Source of the DNA: Paenalkalicoccus suaedae
GTDB lineage: Bacteria; Bacillota; Bacilli; Bacillales; Salisediminibacteriaceae
Direction: 5' to 3'
NCBI RefSeq assembly: GCF_006965545.2
Contig: NZ_CP041372.2
Span: 2,170,001-2,234,000 of the forward strand
DNA: 64,000 nt
The notes under the pieces are model-generated. The model did not search any database, had not been told where the DNA came from, and was given only the letters and a program-made list of their open reading frames with translations. Made by a program: the position numbers and the translations under genes. Positions 37,759 to 45,977 of this stretch are shown in pieces; positions within the stretch are counted from its first letter, which is position 1; every line of letters starts with the position of its first letter.

Positions 37759-39780
37759 TTATTGTTTTGCCGAAAATAAGGCATGAATATCTTCGATTGG
37801 CATCGGTTTATAATAGTAAAAGCCTTGTATAACATCACACGTTGTTCGCTGTAAGAATTGGAGCTGTGATTCTGTTTCTACACCCTCCGCTACAACCGTG
37901 CTACCTATTTTGTCCGATAGTATAATTAACCCCTCTAGCACGTCCTCCGATTTTTTATCAATACCAATTTGACGAATAAAGGAAGCATCTAACTTGATTT
38001 TTTCCGCATTAATCTCTGTTAAGTAAATGAAATTAGAGTAGCCTTTTCCGAAGTCATCAATCGCAATTTTCACGCCTGCTTGTCTAAGGCGATCCAGCTG
38101 ATAAAGAATGTCGTCTGATGTCACGAGCTCTGCACTCTCTGTTAGCTCAATTTCAACTGTCTGCGAGGGGAACTGCGCAGCCTTTACTGTCTTTTCAAAA
38201 AACGTAATAAATGCATGGTCGTGCAGGAGTTGCGTCGGCATGTTAATAGAGAGGCTTCCTTTGTAATCATGCTTTTCTCTCAATATATGCAGTTCTCTAA
38301 ACGTATCATGAACGAGTTTCTTTGTAAGTAAATCAATATGACCACTTTCCTCAAGGAGCGGTATAAATTCTGCTGGCGATATGGCTCCGAGCCTCTCATC
38401 GCTCCACCTTGTCAGTGCTTCAAGCGTAACAATCTCCCCTGTATGAAGATTCACCTGCGGCTGATACACGAAGAAAATATCGGACGTCTTTACCGCATCA
38501 AAAAAAGCATGTAGGAGCTGATTTTTATAAGCAAGGTTCTTTTTGATCTCTTCATTGTACATGCAAATTAATACTTTCTTCCGCTTCGCTTCATTAAGTG
38601 CTGTATCGGCCATACTTAATAATGCTTCTACCTTCGTCGCATGGAATGGATAGTGACTGATTCCTACGTGGACAGAAGGAGTATAGGATTTATCGTTGTC
38701 TAATCGAATTGGCTTTTGCACTTCGTATAGAAGGTGACTCGTAAAGCTTCGACAGCCATCATCCTTGGGAGAACCTTCATAAAGAATAACAAATTCATCT
38801 CCACCAAACCTTGCGACGTACCCTCCCCCCTGACACGTATAGCGAATGCGCTTTGCGATCTCTTTGACTAGCTCATCGCCTTTTGCATAGCCGTAAAGAT
38901 TATTCAGAGTTTTAAACTGATCAATATCAATAAAAAGTAACGAAAACTCTTGAGTAGGTTTTGCTACTTCAAACTTCTCTTCCGCCACCTGATAAAATTT
39001 CTTTCTGTTAGGTAGCTTCGTCATTTCATCATAATAAGCAGCGTGATACAGCCTGTCCTCCACCTCTTTACGCTCGTGTATGTCTTGGAAATAAAAGGCT
39101 AATCCACCTTCATCATGTGGATACACCCGCACACTGTACCACGTATGATGTGCCGGATAATAAGCTTCAATCTCCTGTCGCTCTCTTGTTTCCATCGCTC
39201 GTCTATAAGTTAATTCAAACGGTGTCCCATGGAGATTCGGATACATGAGCCACATATCATTTCCACGAAGCTCCTCAACAGACTTACGAAGCATGCTTGC
39301 GGCATGGGCATTCACGTAGGTCATTCTCCACATTTTGTCCACTGCAAAGAACCCGTCGTTCATGCTTTCTAGCACATCAATAACCTGACTTTCATAGCTT
39401 ACAAGTGCGGTTACATCTTTGTACCGAATAAGTCCACACCGCTCTCCCTCATGGATAAAAGCCGTGATTCGAATCTCATACCATACGATATCTTCCTTTT
39501 GCTGGTACGGATTAATTTGCTTAATGTCTGTTAGCTTGCCCTTTAAAAGGAGTTGCACTCGTTCTTGGAGGTAACACTCATTCGCCAATTCTAAGTTTTT
39601 TACATAGTCGCTCCCGAGCCTTGCTTTAACAGGAGCATTCTTCTCAGATGATCGTTCCTCTTCATTTGTTGTATTGACCATGATCACTTTGCCAAATCGA
39701 TCAATTATTGCTGCTTCCTCTTCAAGTGCATGCAGAATAGATAAATTGATCAGATCGCTTTTTACCTTCTCTTGGCGCAT
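37759..39780 (-). CDS. PAS-GGDEF-EAL signalling protein
   Basis: 673 aa, soluble. Two PAS-like domains (about 10-130 and 135-240), a GGDEF domain (about 245-410, ARFGGDEFVIL intact) and an EAL domain (about 425-670). EAL catalytic elements are present: EALTRW, ELTES, IDDFGKGYSNF, KLDASFI and VAEGVETESQ. It may therefore make, degrade or sense c-di-GMP depending on the PAS input. Transcribed alone, divergent from the SOS polymerase. Confidence 0.9.
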   Translation of the reverse strand: MRQEKVKSDLINLSILHALEEEAAIIDRFGKVIMVNTTNEEERSSEKNAPVKARLGSDYVKNLELANECYLQERVQLLLKGKLTDIKQINPYQQKEDIVWYEIRITAFIHEGERCGLIRYKDVTALVSYESQVIDVLESMNDGFFAVDKMWRMTYVNAHAASMLRKSVEELRGNDMWLMYPNLHGTPFELTYRRAMETRERQEIEAYYPAHHTWYSVRVYPHDEGGLAFYFQDIHERKEVEDRLYHAAYYDEMTKLPNRKKFYQVAEEKFEVAKPTQEFSLLFIDIDQFKTLNNLYGYAKGDELVKEIAKRIRYTCQGGGYVARFGGDEFVILYEGSPKDDGCRSFTSHLLYEVQKPIRLDNDKSYTPSVHVGISHYPFHATKVEALLSMADTALNEAKRKKVLICMYNEEIKKNLAYKNQLLHAFFDAVKTSDIFFVYQPQVNLHTGEIVTLEALTRWSDERLGAISPAEFIPLLEESGHIDLLTKKLVHDTFRELHILREKHDYKGSLSINMPTQLLHDHAFITFFEKTVKAAQFPSQTVEIELTESAELVTSDDILYQLDRLRQAGVKIAIDDFGKGYSNFIYLTEINAEKIKLDASFIRQIGIDKKSEDVLEGLIILSDKIGSTVVAEGVETESQLQFLQRTTCDVIQGFYYYKPMPIEDIHALFSAKQ

Positions 39781-39884
39781 TATTCCCCCACCTCCTGCTA
39801 CATCTCTAGACGCACGAAATAATTCTTTTTGCTACATTATACTCGCTCTTATTTCAGCAGTAAATATAAATTCCACAAATTACA

Positions 39885-39898
39885 CGAACACACGTTCT
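39885..39898 (+). promoter_or_regulatory. LexA (SOS) box
   Basis: CGAACACACGTTCT matches the Bacillus LexA consensus CGAACNNNNGTTCG at 9 of the 10 defined positions and touches the -35 of the promoter at 39898-39926. Confidence 0.85.
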
Positions 39899-39926
39899 TG
39901 ATATAGGTATTTTTTTATTGTATGAT
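39898..39926 (+). promoter_or_regulatory. Sigma-A promoter of the uvrX-yolD operon
   Basis: TTGATA (39898-39903), 17-bp spacer, TATGAT (39921-39926); about 30 nt before the start codon. Confidence 0.75.
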
Positions 39927-39955
39927 GAAAAAAAATGAGCTTGGAGGAGTCCATA

Positions 39956-41188
39956 ATGAAAAAATCCATCTTTTTAATTGATATGCAGTCCTTTTTTGCC
40001 TCTGTTGAAAAAGCGAAGATTCCTCATGCCATCGATAAGCCTCTCGTTGTTTCTGGAGATCCATCGAGACGCTCCGGTGTCATTTTAGCAGCTTGCCCAT
40101 TGGCCAAACGTTTAGGCGTCGAAAATGGCGAACGTCTCTTTGACGCCCAGCAAAAGTGCCCTGATCTCATGGTCGTGGCTCCACACATGCAGGACTATAT
40201 TGATCACTCCCTAGCTATTACTGAAATCTTAGAGGCCGTAACAGACCTCGTCGAACCGTACAGTATCGATGAACAATTTATGGATGTCACCCATTCTCAA
40301 AAGCTATTTGGCACTCCTTTAGAAATCGCAAAGTATGTGCAAGGCAAAATTTTTCGTCACTTGGGCGTGCGCGCCCGCATCGGAATAGGCGAAAATAAAG
40401 TATTAGCCAAAATGGCGTGTGACACGTTTGCTAAAAAGAATGAAGAAGGCATCTTTACACTTACACAAGAAAATATAGAAGAAGTATTATGGCCACGCCC
40501 TATTAATGATTTGTTTCGCGCTGGTGCCAAGATGACGCGACATTTACGTGTAAGAGGCGTCCAAACGATCGGAGACTTCGCTGCCATGTCGCCTGAGGAT
40601 ATACGAAAACGCTTTGGGATACACGGGCAAGTCCTCTGGATGAACGCACGTGGAGTTGACTACTCCCCCGTGTCCCCACACACAATGAGTGGACAAAAAG
40701 CGATCGGAAACGGGATGACCTTACCCCGTGATTACACAACGAAGCGCGATATTAAACTTGTACTATTAGAGCTTTGCGAGGAAGTGTGTCGACGCGCAAG
40801 AGAAGGCTCTCTGCTCGGTCAGACAATTTCCGTTGGTGTCACAACCAGCTATGAACTTCGCACTGGTTTTCACAGGCAAATGACGATGGAACGTCCAACA
40901 GCCATCACAATGGAAGTATTTGCGTACGTATGTAAGCTATTTGACCAGCATTGGAATGGACTTCCCGTAAGGCGTTTGCACATTTCTCTCTCCAAGCTAT
41001 CATCTGATAAGCAGATACAGCTCAGCTTGTTCGATGATGGGAATCGCGAAAAACATCATAAGCTTGGCTATGTAATGGATACAGTGAATAAAAAATACGG
41101 AAAGACATCTTTAATTCGAGCATCTTCTTTGCAAGAGGCCAGTCAAGTGAAAGAACGCGCTGCTAAAATAGGAGGTCATTACAAATGA
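39956..41188 (+). CDS. Y-family DNA polymerase, UvrX/YqjW type
   Basis: 410 aa from ATG 39956, with GGAGGAG nine bases upstream. Palm acidic residues are in FLIDMQSFFASVE and YSIDEQFMDV; the little-finger domain follows from about 230. A C-terminal QIQLSLFDD is a likely sliding-clamp-binding motif. Translesion or mutagenic synthesis after DNA damage is expected; the LexA box upstream supports this. Overlaps the next gene by four bases. Confidence 0.92.
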   Translation: MKKSIFLIDMQSFFASVEKAKIPHAIDKPLVVSGDPSRRSGVILAACPLAKRLGVENGERLFDAQQKCPDLMVVAPHMQDYIDHSLAITEILEAVTDLVEPYSIDEQFMDVTHSQKLFGTPLEIAKYVQGKIFRHLGVRARIGIGENKVLAKMACDTFAKKNEEGIFTLTQENIEEVLWPRPINDLFRAGAKMTRHLRVRGVQTIGDFAAMSPEDIRKRFGIHGQVLWMNARGVDYSPVSPHTMSGQKAIGNGMTLPRDYTTKRDIKLVLLELCEEVCRRAREGSLLGQTISVGVTTSYELRTGFHRQMTMERPTAITMEVFAYVCKLFDQHWNGLPVRRLHISLSKLSSDKQIQLSLFDDGNREKHHKLGYVMDTVNKKYGKTSLIRASSLQEASQVKERAAKIGGHYK

Positions 41189-41511
41189 GCGATTATTTAA
41201 AACGTGGCAACCTTATGTGGGAGGGTAGCCGTATGATGTTACACGAGCACGTCTCTGCGCTGCGATCACACCGCGCTGATCAACAACGTTTACCTAGACC
41301 TGCGCTTAGCGAAGAGGATTTGACGGAATTCGGCACGTCCCTACTCGCCTCCTACACCCATCACATAGAGCTTCATGTGACGTATTGGGAGGACGGGATA
41401 GCCTATCATATTTCAGGTGTAGTCACCTCTTTAAACCCTTATACAAAATCCTTTCTTCTCTCCGATACACGGATCGAGATTAGGAATCTTATGCGCGTAG
41501 AAAGATTGTGA
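41185..41511 (+). CDS. YolD-like protein
   Basis: 108 aa. The YolD domain is seen as NLMWEGSRMMLHEHVSALRSH and the later beta-rich half (ELHVTYWEDGIAYHISGVVTSLNPYTKSFLL). YolD proteins accompany Y-family polymerases of the UvrX type and are predicted partners. ATGA overlap with the polymerase gene. Confidence 0.85.
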   Translation: MSDYLKRGNLMWEGSRMMLHEHVSALRSHRADQQRLPRPALSEEDLTEFGTSLLASYTHHIELHVTYWEDGIAYHISGVVTSLNPYTKSFLLSDTRIEIRNLMRVERL

Positions 41512-41538
41512 GGTACACTAAAAAAAGGAGGGATATGT

Positions 41539-42480
41539 ATGACACATCACACGATAGCATTAAAAAAGGAACATTTACGCGGATCTTTTAATAAAGACAG
41601 ACAGCCAATTGTAACGATTGAGTCTGGCGACACGTTTTCTGTCACAACTCCAGACATTGAATGGGGCTATTCTCCGAATAAAGGAGAGCCCCGTAAGATT
41701 TATGAGCCTGCGCAAAAAGAGGCAAATCCAATTCATCCCATGATTGGACCAATCGCCATCAGTGGCGCAAAAACAGGCATGGTTGTAGAAATAAAAATAA
41801 AGCGTATAAGTCCTGGCTGGTACGGGAGAAATTGGGCCGGAGGCGGATCAAACTATCAAAACGAGGCGGTTGGGATTAGTCAGGAGCCAAAGCTTACAGT
41901 CGACTGGCTTATAGAAGATGGTTTCGTAAAAACGACGCTTAGTAATAAGCCGTTTGCGCTTCACGCACGTCCCTTTTTAGGTCTAATTGGTCTTGCGCCA
42001 GGAGTCGATGGAACGCATATTACGTCACCACCACGGAGGACCGGCGGAAATATTGACTGTAGAGAGCTGATTGAATCAAGTAGCTTATTTTTACCAGTAG
42101 AGGTTGATGGGGCGCACGTGTACGTTGGAGATGGACACGCCTTACAGGCAGACGGGGAAACAAGTGGGACAGCCATTGAATGTCCAACAAACACGACACT
42201 TGAGGTAACCTTACATACCGGGACGCTTCAAGCACCGATGGCAAAAACACCGACAGAGATGCTCTTTTTTGGGTTCGACGAAGACCTAAATCTCGCGACC
42301 CAACAAGCACTAGGATCAGCCGTTACTTATTTAGAAGAGGAGTATCAAATTACTCGAACAGAAGCAATGGCGCTGTCGAGCACCGTTGTCGATTTACGCA
42401 TCACACAAATTGTAAATGGGGTAAAAGGCGTGCACGCAGCCATTCAACACGACGCCATTAAAAAGACGTTCCTAGAATAA
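41539..42480 (+). CDS. Acetamidase/formamidase family protein
   Basis: 313 aa. FmdA/AmdA family: HPMIGPIAISGA, then VDGTHITSPPRRTGGNIDCREL and VYVGDGHALQADGETSGTAIEC are diagnostic. Expected to hydrolyse short amides to ammonia and acid. The 3' end overlaps the hairpin that ends the facing minus gene. AAAGGAGGG precedes the ATG. Confidence 0.9.
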   Translation: MTHHTIALKKEHLRGSFNKDRQPIVTIESGDTFSVTTPDIEWGYSPNKGEPRKIYEPAQKEANPIHPMIGPIAISGAKTGMVVEIKIKRISPGWYGRNWAGGGSNYQNEAVGISQEPKLTVDWLIEDGFVKTTLSNKPFALHARPFLGLIGLAPGVDGTHITSPPRRTGGNIDCRELIESSSLFLPVEVDGAHVYVGDGHALQADGETSGTAIECPTNTTLEVTLHTGTLQAPMAKTPTEMLFFGFDEDLNLATQQALGSAVTYLEEEYQITRTEAMALSSTVVDLRITQIVNGVKGVHAAIQHDAIKKTFLE

Positions 42481-42494
42481 TAGATAGGAACGTC
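42460..42494 (-). terminator. Terminator overlapping the end of the amidase gene
   Basis: GACGTTCCTA and TAGGAACGTC form a perfect 10-bp stem; on the minus strand it is followed by TTTTTAAT, so it ends the small gene at 42507. Confidence 0.8.
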
Positions 42495-42506
42495 TCGCCA
42501 AAGTGG

Positions 42507-42656
42507 CTACTTTTCACGGGTTGAATACGTTTTTATTGTTTGAGTAGCTCGGTCATGAAGCTTTGCTCGGCTACGCGCCCACTCTCGGCGGAGCTTCACG
42601 GAAAAAGCAAAGATAATAGACACAAGAACTACTAATATGATGATAAGAAAAATCAT
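42507..42656 (-). CDS. Small single-pass membrane protein
   Basis: 49 aa from ATG 42656 with AAAGGGTGA five bases upstream. One helix (MIFLIIILVVLVSIIFAFSV) then a basic cytoplasmic tail (KLRREWARSRAKLHDRATQ). Longer in-frame starts lie inside the facing gene and lack a site. Function unknown. Confidence 0.55.
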   Translation of the reverse strand: MIFLIIILVVLVSIIFAFSVKLRREWARSRAKLHDRATQTIKTYSTREK

Positions 42657-42750
42657 GAACGTCACCCTTTGAGAATAATAGTGAACGAGCTTGCGAAAAC
42701 AATCACAAGCAGTCCCAAAACAATCTAAAACAGGGGAAGGACGGTCATCT

Positions 42751-42933
42751 ATGATGAGTCGATACCACTGCTGTGCAACCTGCACACACTTCCAAATAAA
42801 AAAATCTCCAAATGGAATGATATCTATGTGCAAACGACTTGGCTTCGAAACAAAAACGGACTATCAGTTTGATTGCTGGGTGCCAAGAGAAGATATTAAA
42901 CGAAAAATGGAGAAAGAAAGCGAAAATTACTAG
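42751..42933 (+). CDS. Small Cys-rich protein, probable metal binder
   Basis: 60 aa from ATG 42751 (a second ATG follows at 42754), with GGAAGG ten bases upstream. YHCCATCTHF, MCKRLGFETKTDYQFDCW provide five Cys and two His in a zinc-finger-like arrangement. Family not recognised by name; the N-terminal C-x2-C and the FDCW end look conserved. Confidence 0.55.
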   Translation: MMSRYHCCATCTHFQIKKSPNGMISMCKRLGFETKTDYQFDCWVPREDIKRKMEKESENY

Positions 42934-43066
42934 AAAAAGGAACATACGTTCTTTCTTTAAGTATAGCATGGCTCATCAAAAGATGCTAGGTCAAAATATC
43001 TTTTGGTGAAGAGGCGCACACCTATCCTCTTTACGCATAGTATGGGCATGTAAGGAGGAGATAAGA

Positions 43067-43519
43067 ATGTATGAGAATGGACAGTATAGGAATGGATATG
43101 GGTACACGGAGCCTCATTCGATGGCAGTGCAAGGACAAGGGCAAGGATACGGGATGAACATGCAAGGAAATAGCCCGATGGTGCAAGGGCAAATGATGCA
43201 ACAAGCTCAAGGAGGTCCGCACATCAAAGACCTCTGCAAGCAGTACTCCATGCACTTTGTTCAGTTGCAAATGACAGATGGCACGACACAAGAAGGAATT
43301 ATCATTAATCAAGATGATGATACCATCACGTTACTCATGCCAGAGGAGGATCAAAGAGAGCAAGCTCATCAAGGCGATATGCGGCAGCCATGGTATGGTG
43401 GCGGTCCCGGCTACGGCTATGGTTATGGTTACGGGGTACCACGAAGATTCAGACGATTCTATCGACGAACACTTCCGTATTATTTGATTGGCTCTCTGCT
43501 CTTCCCATATTTTTATTAA
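43067..43519 (+). CDS. Low-complexity protein with an LSm/SH3-like core
   Basis: 150 aa. N-terminal Gly/Tyr/Gln/Met-rich disordered segment (1-50), a compact segment LCKQYSMHFVQLQMTDGTTQEGIIINQDDDTITLLMPEE (about 56-94) with the strand pattern of small SH3/Sm-like barrels, then a GYGYGYGYG stretch and a basic Arg/Phe/Tyr tail ending LPYYLIGSLLFPYFY. The composition recalls Bacillus spore-coat proteins. GGAGGAG precedes the ATG. Function is inference. Confidence 0.65.
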   Translation: MYENGQYRNGYGYTEPHSMAVQGQGQGYGMNMQGNSPMVQGQMMQQAQGGPHIKDLCKQYSMHFVQLQMTDGTTQEGIIINQDDDTITLLMPEEDQREQAHQGDMRQPWYGGGPGYGYGYGYGVPRRFRRFYRRTLPYYLIGSLLFPYFY

Positions 43520-43525
43520 AAGACG

Positions 43526-43571
43526 ACAAACGCCCTTTGCTGGCTAATTAACCAGCAAAGGGCGTTTGTCT
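43526..43571. terminator. Bidirectional terminator
   Basis: GACAAACGCCCTTTGCTGG pairs perfectly with CCAGCAAAGGGCGTTTGTC. Confidence 0.9.
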
Positions 43572-43576
43572 AATCG

Positions 43577-44584
43577 TTAGCTTTCGTCCGTATCAATATT
43601 AATAGCAACTTTGCCAAGCTGCTCTCCACGCTCTAAATACTGGAGAGCTTCTTTTGCTTTAGATAAAGGAAAAACACGGTCAACGACAGGCTTAATATTA
43701 TGCTTACTAATAAACGATAGCATGGCACGATATTCTTCATGACTTCCCATCGTGCTACCTAATAAATTAAACTGTCCGTAAAAGAAATCGCGAAGATTAA
43801 ACGTCACTTCGTCTCCAGCTGAGGCCCCAAACATAACGAGTGTCCCACCTTTACGAAGCTGCCCGAGCGATTTATGAAACGTAGCCGCTCCAACCGATTC
43901 GATGACGACATCTACTTTTTCGCCTTCTAATTGATGATCCCAATCCCCTTCGCTATCAATAGCAGCGTCCGCTCCAAGCGAGAGGGCCTGCTCGCGCTTT
44001 TCTTTTGAACGTGACGTCACAATCACACGTGCACCAATCTTTTTAGCAAAAAGGAGTAAAAATGTGACCGCACCACTACCTACGCCAGGAAGTAAAATCG
44101 TTTGAGAGGATTGAAGCTTCGCACGCGTCACAAGCGCTCTATAAGCTGTTAAAGCAGCGAGTGATAACGTCCCAGCCTCAAGAAAACTTAAATGCGGTGG
44201 CTTTAGTTCAAGCGTAGATTCGGGCACGACAATAGATTCTGCAATTGTCCCATGATCAGGCAAACCTAAAATTTCAAAGCCTTCAGGTGGGGCATCAGAT
44301 TCTTCCTCCCAGCCGATACCAGGATTAATAATGACCTCCTGCCCTACAGTAAAGCGGCTAACACCATCTCCTACTTCTTCCACGACTCCCGCTCCATCAG
44401 AACCGACAATAAGACCTTCATCCTCTGTCGAATGACGACTTAGAATAAAAATATCACGGTGGTTAAGTCCAGCCGCTTTTAAACGAATTTTTACAAACCC
44501 AGGCTTTACCTGTGCTTCTTCTATATCTCTAACTGCTACGCCATCAAATCCAGCGTGCGCCTCATGTACAAGAGCTTTCATCAT
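43577..44584 (-). CDS. Zinc-type alcohol dehydrogenase-like protein, YogA-like
   Basis: 335 aa (a second ATG three bases in is equally possible). Medium-chain dehydrogenase layout: KAAGLNHRDIFIL, GSDGAGVVEEVG, then Rossmann motif GVGSGAVTFLLLFAKKIGARV. The structural and catalytic zinc ligands of true alcohol dehydrogenases are not evident, so a quinone-oxidoreductase-like activity is more likely. NAD(P)H-dependent; substrate unknown. Confidence 0.82.
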   Translation of the reverse strand: MMKALVHEAHAGFDGVAVRDIEEAQVKPGFVKIRLKAAGLNHRDIFILSRHSTEDEGLIVGSDGAGVVEEVGDGVSRFTVGQEVIINPGIGWEEESDAPPEGFEILGLPDHGTIAESIVVPESTLELKPPHLSFLEAGTLSLAALTAYRALVTRAKLQSSQTILLPGVGSGAVTFLLLFAKKIGARVIVTSRSKEKREQALSLGADAAIDSEGDWDHQLEGEKVDVVIESVGAATFHKSLGQLRKGGTLVMFGASAGDEVTFNLRDFFYGQFNLLGSTMGSHEEYRAMLSFISKHNIKPVVDRVFPLSKAKEALQYLERGEQLGKVAINIDTDES

Positions 44585-44715
44585 TCCACCTCACCATTTA
44601 TTTTAGCTATACGTTCCATTATACTATAGATAGGGAATAGGTAAAAAGAAGAGGCTTTCATTCTGTCCCAGAAAGAAAGTCTGCACATACTTAATTTGCA
44701 TCTGGAGGTGCTACC

Positions 44716-45204
44716 TTGGTCGATATTATTGTTTGGGTTGTTATTATCGCATTATTTGTATTAAGCTTTATTGGTCTATTATATCCGGTTATACCATCTG
44801 TATTAGTTATTTGGGGCGCAGTTATTTTGTACGCCTTTTTAATTGATGGGTCACAGATCAGCTGGTGGACATGGTCCTCCTTCGCGGTATTAACCATCGC
44901 AATTTTTGTGGCTGACTATATAGCCAGTATGTATTTCGTTAAAAAATACGGTTCCTCTAAGCACGGCATGACAGCTGCAACAATCGGACTTATTGTAGGT
45001 AGCTTTATCATTCCACCATTTGGAATTTTTATCGTACCGTTTGTCCTTGTTTTATTAACAGAAGTGGCTCAGCGTAAGTCCATGACAGAATCGGCAAAAG
45101 TGGCAGTTGGCACGCTATTAGGCTTTTTAGCAAGTACGTTTGCCAAAGGAGTTATTCAAGCCATCTTAATTGGAATCTTCTTGGTCGATGTATTGATTTT
45201 TTAA
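44716..45204 (+). CDS. DUF456 membrane protein, YqgC-like
   Basis: 162 aa from TTG 44716, five bases after GGAGGTG. Four to five hydrophobic helices with the glycine-rich FIGLLYPVIPSVLVIWGAVI start and SKHGMTAATIGLIVGSFIIPPFGIFIVPF centre typical of DUF456. Integral membrane protein, function unknown. Confidence 0.85.
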   Translation: MVDIIVWVVIIALFVLSFIGLLYPVIPSVLVIWGAVILYAFLIDGSQISWWTWSSFAVLTIAIFVADYIASMYFVKKYGSSKHGMTAATIGLIVGSFIIPPFGIFIVPFVLVLLTEVAQRKSMTESAKVAVGTLLGFLASTFAKGVIQAILIGIFLVDVLIF

Positions 45205-45223
45205 ATTGAGGTGACAGCATAGA

Positions 45224-45919
45224 ATGGAAAGTGCACTACACAAACATTTAAAGCACCAAGGTCTACTTTGGCTCAGGCAAAAAACGAAGGACCTTTGCGC
45301 AACCGAGGTTAAACTCGTATATCGTCGTAAAAAACTAAAAGCAGACGTCATGGGGATTGATGTAAAGCAAAAGCAATCGCGCATTATTGAAGTTAAAGCA
45401 TCGCGCTCTGATTTTCTTCGCGACGAAGTATTAACAGCGGACTACGGCTACCACCACCTATCTACGTACAGTTATTTATTAACGCCTGTCGGGCTCTTAA
45501 AAAAAGAAGAGATCCCAACAGGTTACGGTCTATTAGAGATAGATGATTACGATCGTATTTCCGTAGTTAAAAAACCAATAAAAAACGTCGCTCCGAAGCT
45601 TCGTTTAGAGACACTCATTAAGCGAGCAGGTAGAGCCGCTACAAACGCTTTTGTATTCCAACAGGAATCTCTACAAATAAAAGACCCTACCGAAGATTAT
45701 TTTGCTAAGGACCCCGTAGCTCATTTAGTTAGAGCAACCTGCCCATCCTGCAAACAGCGGCACAACTATTTTATTTATCACAACCAAGAAAGCGTGCCCT
45801 GTCAAAAGAAATCGTGTAGCAATCCTATTGATTTAACAAAAGCTCGTACGCATCGAGTCACTTCTTATAATAAACACTTTTATGACCAATTAACGGACGC
45901 ACTCCGTAAACAAGACTAA
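45224..45919 (+). CDS. MmcB-like DNA repair nuclease-fold protein with zinc ribbon
   Basis: 231 aa. The first half has a PD-(D/E)xK-like core: ATEVKLVYRRKKLKADVMGID...RIIEVKASRSDFLRDEVL, where Asp and EVK would form the metal site, as in MmcB-like proteins. The C-terminal part has a treble-Cys ribbon (CPSCKQRHNYFIYHNQESVPCQKKSC). A DNA-acting role is inferred. Downstream of the YqgC-like gene with a 19-nt gap, so probably cotranscribed. Confidence 0.7.
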   Translation: MESALHKHLKHQGLLWLRQKTKDLCATEVKLVYRRKKLKADVMGIDVKQKQSRIIEVKASRSDFLRDEVLTADYGYHHLSTYSYLLTPVGLLKKEEIPTGYGLLEIDDYDRISVVKKPIKNVAPKLRLETLIKRAGRAATNAFVFQQESLQIKDPTEDYFAKDPVAHLVRATCPSCKQRHNYFIYHNQESVPCQKKSCSNPIDLTKARTHRVTSYNKHFYDQLTDALRKQD

Positions 45920-45920
45920 A

Positions 45921-45964
45921 AAAAGGCGAAGCACCTGCTCTGATAGAGCGTGCTCGCCTTTTTT
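45921..45964. terminator. Bidirectional terminator
   Basis: AAAAAAGGCGA-AGCA...TGCT-CGCCTTTTTT with an inner GCTCT/AGAGC stem. Confidence 0.85.
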
Positions 45965-45977
45965 GCAAACAAAACCA

